Notes under the pieces: model-generated
Databases searched by the model: none
Seen by the model: only the letters and a program-made list of their open reading frames with translations
Told to the model about the DNA's origin: nothing
DNA from: Dermanyssus gallinae
Taxonomy: Eukaryota > Arthropoda > Arachnida > Mesostigmata > Dermanyssidae
NCBI GenBank assembly: GCA_003439945.1
Contig: QVRM01001381.1
Coordinates: 25,787-89,786, forward strand
Reading direction: 5' to 3'
Length of the DNA stretch: 64,000 bases
Shown: in pieces, positions 57,652 to 64,000 of the stretch
Position numbering within the stretch: the stretch's first letter is position 1
Layout of the letters: every line of letters starts with the position of its first letter
Position numbers and translations under genes: made by a program

Positions 57652-57832
57652 GTTTGTAAGGCAATTGCCCGCGTACGGTTTTTCATGTCATGGCTAATTT
57701 TAATCCGCTCCGGCATTTACCTTGTCTAAATTGAAAACCATGCAAACCAATTTAAGAGTGGCCGGTCTGGGTCTCCAACCCAGGCCTCCCGAATGCAAGG
57801 CAAAGGCTTTGCCACTAAGCCATCTTGCTCGG
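57652..57832 (-). repeat. SINE1, copy C (full length)
   Basis: Aligns with copy A over its whole length. A box is the rc of 57812-57822, identical to copy A; the B box (rc 57769-57779) has one changed base (GTTGGAGACCC). The head includes a well-paired T-arm-like CTGGG..CCCAG. A T11 tract lies just left, at 57635-57645, which on the minus strand would be an A tail about 10 bases after the body. Confidence 0.8.
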
Positions 57833-58294
57833 TATGTATGGGATGAGTCCATAGGATGAGCAGGTAAATAGCACTTGCTTGAATCGACGCAACACGTTCG
57901 AACCTTACAACTGAATGCTGATAACACAAATACGACTCAAGTAATGAATTGTTTTATTTCTATTTAAGCCGTACTTTGTCTCCATTTGAGCGTCTCCAAA
58001 ATGAACGTAGAGTAAGTGGTTTCTAGTACTAGGTATGGCAGTGATAATGACCGAAAGAAGGCCTGAGTCTGGTCTCAACACGGTTACGAAGGCAGGCTCT
58101 CGATAGAAAACCATGTCTGACGTAGTGCCTTACGAGATTCTGCAATGCCATAAATCGATAAACAGTAAAAAGTCCTGCCTGCTGCTCAACGGTTTAAAGC
58201 AAGATCTCGTCAAAAAGTGCTGCAATGTTATATATATTTTAAAAGTATTAGTGTTGTCAGTCGCCCAAAGGGCACTAGTGTTATGTTACATAAG

Positions 58295-58325
<31 letters not shown>

Positions 58326-58629
58326 GAATCCACCTAGTGCTGACTTATCACGCATATTATTTATAGGGACCGTATCAAGCGCAGCCTTAAAGTATACAAG
58401 ACCGCACAATTACTACTTTTGATTTGTGCATAATTATTGGAATATAGCATAACACACAGTACACACTGTTATCGTTAATCGTCCCTTTCTTATTTAATAA
58501 TAAATATAATGTAAACCAGTCCTTGCATAATGCAAATATATATTATCTTTGCAATATTTATAAATATAAAAAATAACATACCGTTGTGAATGTGTATATA
58601 ATAAATAAATTACCTTGTTAAAATTAATA

Positions 58630-58667
<38 letters not shown>

Positions 58668-60004
58668 CTTCTGAGGAAGAAGAAGAAGACAAGATGTTAT
58701 AACATTAACTTACGCAAACGATGTGTTTAAAAAGAAAACACTTCATTTGTGTAAGTATATCAGAGGACAAAATGACTTAAACGATAATTACAAGAACTGA
58801 CTGTCAAGGCTCCAGGACGGTGCTCCAAGGGACACAGGGCTTCCCGTCTACTTCCCGCCGACTGCTCAAAGATAGGCGGGCTGCATTTCGACGTGCATTT
58901 CACGATTTTTCCGACGATTCCGGAAGCATTGGTTGTAAATAGCGACAGAAGTTGGCAGAAAAGATGCACTAAATACAACCTAAACAATGAGCACCCGTCT
59001 TAGCAGTTCCACATATCGTCTGTAAATGAACATAGCATATCCAATCATTTTAATGGCGACTAGAACCTCAATTATATTCAGTTGTATCTTTCTTCCGACT
59101 GCTCGGTCCTGACGGGTGGATCATGTCGCTGATGACAACACCCTGTCGACTTTCCATTGTTCGTCAGCAGCTCTGACTGGCTGTGGAAGTGCAATTCCTT
59201 ACACGTCTGTAGCCACCCAAAAGAAGTGATACAAACGGAAGAGAATTAGCGGTTGCTATCGGCACCATCAGATGGTCAATTCGAGAAACGTTTTGCACTC
59301 GTAATCGCTCTACGGCTATTGACCAGTCGGCCAGAAATAAAAGTTCGTAGTTTGTTCCATTAAATAACGCGTTTCTCTGTATGCTTTCTTACTGACGAGA
59401 CTAAGTGTGCACAGTTATATTTTCCAAGTTTGAAGTAAAACGCTTATGAACAAACTATAATGCGTTGCTATCAGCGCTGTTGTTCTCAGTTGTGGCGTTT
59501 CCGTGATGATTTTGTCATTGTTGTTATTACTTCACCACAAAGACTTTGCGCATGCAGCTACTCCAGCGACTTTTCTGTTCAAATTCTCTCGGAGGCACCA
59601 TGATCATTAAGCGAGCAAGTCTGACGAGGTGATACCGATATATGTTGTTGTACCACTACCCGTACAATGGTGATTTTACGTGTGTACTTCATTTAACTAA
59701 CTTCACGCCTTAAAATAACACCACTGTTTTTTTTTAAACAAAATAGATTGGCATCGTTTTTTAGGCCGGCCCTCTATTTGGGGCCGGCTCACACGCAACG
59801 TGTCTGAAATTGCGTATTATCCTTAAAGTTCCATCGTTTAAAATATCTTATACTCAATAGGTTCAAGATATGCAAATATTAAATGTTCCAACACTAAGTA
59901 ATGACAGTTAGCAGCACCAGGGCTAGGTACACCTCGTTATTTAACAATGCAGGCTCTGCTGTACCCTTGTTAGTAAAATACGCATCTGTATAGCGTAATC
60001 AGAA
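57833..60004. other. Unassigned DNA with two TA arrays
   Basis: TA arrays at 58298-58325 and 58626-58652, the second followed by a T17 tract and a GAAGAAGAAG run. No gene recognised. Confidence 0.5.
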
Positions 60005-60118
60005 GAAGCTTTCGTCTTTGTCTGATAATCGTTTGCATGAAATGTACCTGATCTTGATAATGAAGCTTTCAGTTTTGTCTGATAATCGTTTACATAAAGT
60101 ATACCTGATCCTGATAAT
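60005..60118. repeat. 57-bp tandem duplication
   Basis: Units 60005-60061 and 60062-60118 share GAAGCTTTC, TTTGTCTGATAATCGTTT and TACCTGATC. On the minus strand the 57-base period keeps frame, giving two 19-residue units each containing NDYQTK inside an open 63-codon frame (59941-60132). Confidence 0.85.
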
Positions 60119-61427
60119 GAGATGTATCTCATGCGTTCGTAAAAGCATGAACTGCGTACACTGCTGCTTCTGATAGGCTTTTAAGAAGTGTGGCCCAAAC
60201 CTATCCCCTATATTCTTTATAGAACACACTAGTAGTTTTGTATGTTAAAATGGCTTTGCAAGTGATTAATAAGAGGAACTCAGCTAATGGTGACTCGGAG
60301 TTTTTCCAGAAAAGACAAACAAGTATACTGGAAGGGAACAAGTAGACTTCTGACGCCGCTTTGTTTTTAATTATCATCACCACTTATCCTCGCCGCTGTC
60401 CTTGCTTCTTTTTCCTCTCAGATCGCCAAGGGTTAGTTGAGCGGTGGGGTGGTAGGCATGCGCAGTTTTAGCCTCCGAAGTGCCTCCATCATCGGTGCAC
60501 AGCCAGTGAGGATACACACAAATCGGCTCCTGATCCCTATAGAAAGCCACAGTGCCCGGTCATCTGGATCGTGGAACTTGTTTCAAGGGAATTCAGATTC
60601 GTCTCTGTTAGGTGCCTCCATATTCCCTCGGGCAGTATGCGAATTTTAAAAACGCTTTCGGCATCGAAAAAACGCACAGCTGCGTCAACGGAAGCTCGTT
60701 TGTGGTTTCCGCCTCCAGCGAAGATGTCAGCCAGGGCTGAGCCTACGAGACATTGACATGTGCCGTAAGCCAAGCATCCGTATAACAAAGCCGATGAGCC
60801 AAATACGGGAACGTGTTTACGAACTCTTGAAGCCAACTAAAATAAGGAGTAACGTATCCTCTCGTCAGTCGCCCTCTGCGCCGATTTCCCGGGTTTGTTG
60901 ATTCTGCTTCACTCCAAAAACACCCCCTTGCTGCCATCAACTAATAATAAGGTATCGTCATTGAAGAAGCTGACGAAGAATCGCCCCTTAATGTCCTGTT
61001 AATATCAGCCCGGTCAAGGGCATCAACTAGCAAGTTACGAGGCGTTTTGCCAAAGACTTCGACACAGTTTATAAGGACTGCATATTAATGCCCTTTTGGC
61101 TTTGCCACTGCTCGCTTAGCTGCTGACTGAAGTATATGAATAACGTCGTTTCCATTTTCCTTTCGAACCCAGAATCATTCTGGCAAAAGGACATTGCTTT
61201 CCACGGACTTCACTCTTGCCTCAGGCAGCCAGAAGAAAACCTGCATAAGCGTCCGCCCAATCCGACAGATTCGAATCAGCTTCCTCCATACCTTGTTTTC
61301 CTTTGCATGTAAGCGAGAACCTAAAAATATGCTAGACTTTGGGTTTTCGGCCTTTCTCCGTGATTTTGAATTGATTAGAAAAGACAACGGACGTTTATAA
61401 TAGTAGGCTCAGACTATAATCAAGACT
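60119..61427. other. Unassigned DNA
   Basis: No gene recognised; frames of 60-99 codons on both strands overlap each other and match nothing I know. Confidence 0.5.
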
Positions 61428-61429
61428 TA

Positions 61430-62750
61430 CGAGGTGTGTTCAAAAAGTATCGCGACTTTTGTGTTTTTTTCAAAAATTATTCATTTATTCATGAATATCT
61501 ATTTTGTCCCCTTCAAAGTAATCCCCATGAGATATTATACACTTGTGCCAACGGTTTTTCCAATCTTCGAAGCACTTCAAAAAACCATTTTTTTTATCTT
61601 GTTCAGCTCCTCCTTCGATGCCGTCTTTATCTCGTCAAGCGTAGCGTAACGTCGTCCTTTCATGGGCCTCTTCAGTTTAGGGAACAAGAAAAAGTCACAG
61701 GGGGCCAGATCTGGGGAATACGGTGGCTGCGGCATCATTAGTGTGTTGTTTTTGGCCAAAAACTCGCGCACAAGCAACGATGTGTGAGCAGGGGCGTTAT
61801 CGTGGTGCAAAAGCCAATTTTTGTTCTTCCACAAATCCGGGCGTTTCTGGCGGATTGCTTCGCGCAAATTGCGCATAACTTGCAGGTAATATTCCTTATT
61901 GACCGTTCTACCCTGTGGCAAGAACTCATGATGCACCACGCCCCTGCAATCGAAGAAAACTGTCAGCAAAACTTTCACATTCGACCGAACTTGGCGCGCT
62001 TTTTTCGGTCTTGGTTCGTGCGGCAGCTTCCATTGAGATGATTGAGCTTTGGTTTCCACGTCATAACCATAAACCCACGATTCGTCACCAGTTATGACCC
62101 TCTGGAGCAAATTTGGGTCGTCGCGGACAGAGTCCAACATCTCATTAGCAATGTTCATGCGATGCTGTTTTTGGTCGCAATTGAGCAATTTTGGTACGAA
62201 TTTCGCGGCGACCCGTCTCATGCCCAAATCATTGATAAAAATCGAATGGCACGAGCCAATCGATATGTTTAGGTCCTCAGCAACTTCTCTAACGGTGATT
62301 CGACGATTGGCCAATACCATTTTCTCCACTTCATTAATTTTTTCGTCTGTTGTTGAAGTGCTCGGGCGTCCGGCACGCTCTTCGTCGTTCACATCTTCTC
62401 GGCCTTCTGAGAACATTTTGTACCACCGATAAACGTTGCTTCGGTCCAAGGTAGCTTCTCCGTATGCCACAGTCAACATTCGGAATGCATCCGCGCACTT
62501 AATTTCGTTTTTCACACAAAATTTGATACAGGTTCTTTGATCCATTTTTTTGAATAGGTAAAAATCGAAGACGATCCAAAACACGTGCAAGCAAAGCAGC
62601 TGTCAACAATTAAGTGAACATTCAAAATGGCCGAGCTTGTCGGCATAAGTGAGAGACATGAGTACCAACATAACGCCACAAAAAATCGAAATTCGAATAT
62701 ACGTAACCCGCGAAAATTCAAAAGTCGCGATACTTTTTGAACACACCTCG
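61430..62750 (-). mobile_element. Mariner, family M3, complete with perfect TIRs
   Basis: Terminal inverted repeats beginning CGAGGTGTGTTCAAAAAGTA are identical over 32 bases at 61430-61461 and 62719-62750. TA flanks each end (61428-61429, 62751-62752). The element is 1321 bases long with the transposase on the minus strand. Perfect ends and a long open frame suggest a young copy. It is directly followed by a second, incomplete copy in the same orientation. Confidence 0.95.
61577..62545 (-). CDS. Mariner transposase, nearly intact
   Basis: I choose the start at 62545 (MDQRTCIKFCVKNEIK), the usual mariner N-terminus, giving 322 residues; the frame is open 15 codons further upstream from an in-frame ATG at 62590. 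Features by residue: helix-turn-helix near 5-45 and near 80-105 (ITVREVAEDLNISIGSCHSI), linker motif KFVPKLL at 115-121, catalytic Asp 154 in ITGDESW, Asp 249 in LHHDNAPAH, YSPDL at 276-280, and Asp 284 in APCDFFLF: D94D34D. The enzyme excises the element by cutting at its ends and inserts it at TA. The frame stops early at KKMVF because an A8 run (near 61590) is one base short of what family members need; another frame continues with LKCFEDWK and ends near 61490. Activity is therefore doubtful unless the run length is a sequencing error. Confidence 0.9.
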   Translation of the reverse strand: MDQRTCIKFCVKNEIKCADAFRMLTVAYGEATLDRSNVYRWYKMFSEGREDVNDEERAGRPSTSTTDEKINEVEKMVLANRRITVREVAEDLNISIGSCHSIFINDLGMRRVAAKFVPKLLNCDQKQHRMNIANEMLDSVRDDPNLLQRVITGDESWVYGYDVETKAQSSQWKLPHEPRPKKARQVRSNVKVLLTVFFDCRGVVHHEFLPQGRTVNKEYYLQVMRNLREAIRQKRPDLWKNKNWLLHHDNAPAHTSLLVREFLAKNNTLMMPQPPYSPDLAPCDFFLFPKLKRPMKGRRYATLDEIKTASKEELNKIKKMVF

Positions 62751-64000
62751 TATTCATGAATATCTATTTTGTCCCCTTCAAAGTAATCCCCATGAGATAT
62801 TATACACTTGTGCCAACGGTTTTTTCCAATCTTCGAAGCACTTCAAAAACCATTTTTTTTTTATCTTGTTCGCTCTCCTTCGATGCCGTCTTTATCTCGT
62901 CAAGCGTAGCGTAACGTCGTCCTTCATGGGCCCTCTTCAGTTTAGGGAACAAGAAAAGTCACAGGGGGCCAGATCTGGGGAATACGGTGGCTGCGGCATC
63001 ATTAGTGGTGTGTTTTTGGCCAAAAACTCGCGCACAAGCAACGATGTGTGAGCAGGGGGCGTTATCGTGGTGGAAAGCCAATTTTTGTTCTTCCACAAAT
63101 CCGGGCGTTTCTGGCGGATTGCTTCGCGCAAATTGCGCATAACTTGCAGGTAATATTCCTTATTGACCGTTCTACCCTGTGGCAAGAACTCATGATGCAC
63201 CACGCCCCTGCAATCGAAGAGAAAACTGTCAGCAAAACTTTCACATTCGACCGAACTTGGCGCGCTTTTTTCGGTCTTGGTTCGTGCGGCAGCTTCCATT
63301 GAGATGGTTAAGCTTTGGTTTCCACGGTCATAACCATAAACCCACGATTCGTCACCAGTTCTGACCCTCTGGAGCAAATTGGGTCGTCGCGGACAGAGTC
63401 CAACATCTCATTAGCAACGTTCATGCGATGCTGTTTTTGGTCGCAATTGAGCAATTTTGGTACGAATTTCGCGGGCGACCAGTCTCATGCCCAAATCATT
63501 GATAAAAATCGAATGGCACGAGCCAATCGATATGTTTAGGTCCTCAGCAACTTCTCTAACGGTGATTCGACGATTGGCCAATACCATTTTCTCCACTTCA
63601 TTAATTCTTTCGTCTGTTGTTGGAAGTGCTCGGGCGTCCGGCACCGCTCTTCGTCGTTCACATCTCTCGGCCTTCTGAGAACATTTTGTACCACCGATAA
63701 ACGGTTGCTTCGGTCCAAGGTAGCTTCTCCGTATGCCACAGTCAACATTCGGAATGAATCGCGCACTTAATTTCGTTTTTCACACCAAAATTTGATACAG
63801 GTTCTTTGATCCATTTTTTTGAATAGGTAAAAATCGCAGACGATCCAAAACACGTGCAAGCAAAGCAGCTGTCAACAATTAAGTGAACATTCAAAATGGC
63901 CGAGCTTGTCGGCATAAGTGAGAGACATGAGTACCAACATAACGCCAAAAAAAATCGAAATTCGAATATACGTAACCACGCGAAAATTCAAGTCGCGATA
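62751..64000 (-). mobile_element. Mariner, family M3, second head-to-tail copy
   Basis: From 62751 the sequence repeats 61486-62731 in the same orientation to the window end. It lacks the first 56 bases, including the left terminal repeat; the right end is cut by the window inside the other repeat. Transposase pieces are readable in four minus-strand frames (63742-63948, 63536-63766, 63411-63644, 62937-63377), so many one-base indels are present. Substitutions are few. Net length differs by only about four bases from the matching part of the first copy. Confidence 0.92.
62937..63830 (-). pseudogene. Mariner transposase, multiply frameshifted
   Basis: Same protein as at 61577-62545 but broken by single-base gains and losses, many in short homopolymers: for example an extra G in CCACGGTCAT (near 63327), a lost T in CAAATTGGG (near 63380) and an extra G in GCGGGCGACC (near 63474). 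ITGDESW has become RTGDESW, while HHDNAPAH is lost by frame change. At the 3' end the A run is two bases longer than in copy 1, which here restores the WFLKCFEDW reading. Confidence 0.85.

Noticed and set aside
1..64000. CRISPR arrays, bacterial operons, ribosome binding sites, phage or plasmid features, rRNA genes
   Set aside because: None seen: no regularly spaced repeats, no dense coding, and gene content is typical of animal repetitive DNA.
1..64000. Integrated viral genes
   Set aside because: I looked for polymerase, nucleoprotein, capsid and envelope motifs in the long frames; the only polymerase-like sequences are LINE reverse transcriptases.

Overview
This is eukaryotic, almost certainly animal, intergenic or intronic DNA. 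No convincing host protein-coding gene is visible. The recognisable content is transposable elements, mostly broken. The mix is three mariner families, R1/Jockey-like and CR1/L2-like non-LTR retrotransposons, a retroelement whose reverse transcriptase carries a conserved C-terminal tail, and several tRNA-derived SINEs, all amid very frequent (TA)n microsatellites. That mix suits an arthropod and, in my judgement, a chelicerate such as a tick. The taxon is inference and not proven by any host gene.

Layout. 1-10.8 kb: mostly unassigned AT-rich DNA, with a (TA)29 array, a minus-strand CCHC zinc-knuckle remnant (6.45 kb), a perfect 20-bp hairpin (7.1 kb) and a CpG- and triplet-rich patch (9.0-9.7 kb). 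10.9-12.4 kb: decayed R1/Jockey-type LINE with gag-like ORF1, endonuclease start and a reverse transcriptase (RT) scrap. 13-21 kb: unassigned DNA, two tRNA-like SINE heads and many (TA)n arrays. 21.6-24.3 kb: two minus-strand LINE fragments, one a CR1/L2 endonuclease with the end of ORF1. 26-31 kb: SINE, tandem repeats and a CpG-rich island (29.7-30.45 kb). 31.4-34.4 kb: scraps of at least three LINE copies plus a 380-bp dispersed repeat. 34.9-35.7 kb: an internally deleted mariner with intact ends. 38.3-39.6 kb: a full-length mariner with three one-base frameshifts. 42-43 kb: second copies of several repeats. 46-48.1 kb: SINE1 and a CR1-like RT. 52.3-56.8 kb: a nest of SINE1, LINE tails, a gag-like ORF, a mariner and an RT. 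57.7 kb: SINE1 again. 61.4-64.0 kb: a mariner with perfect terminal repeats, followed head-to-tail by a second copy that runs off the window.

The autonomous elements supplied the machinery: LINE endonuclease and RT presumably mobilised the SINEs, and mariner transposase acts on TA-flanked terminal inverted repeats. Nearly every coding region here is interrupted, so I see no intact autonomous element except possibly the 61.4-62.75 kb mariner, whose last codons are frameshifted. The least explained items are a dispersed repeat at 32.4 and 42.0 kb whose core recurs at 6.6 and 20.0 kb, several precursor-like hairpins, and the tandem mariner pair, whose differences look more like sequencing or assembly error than evolution.
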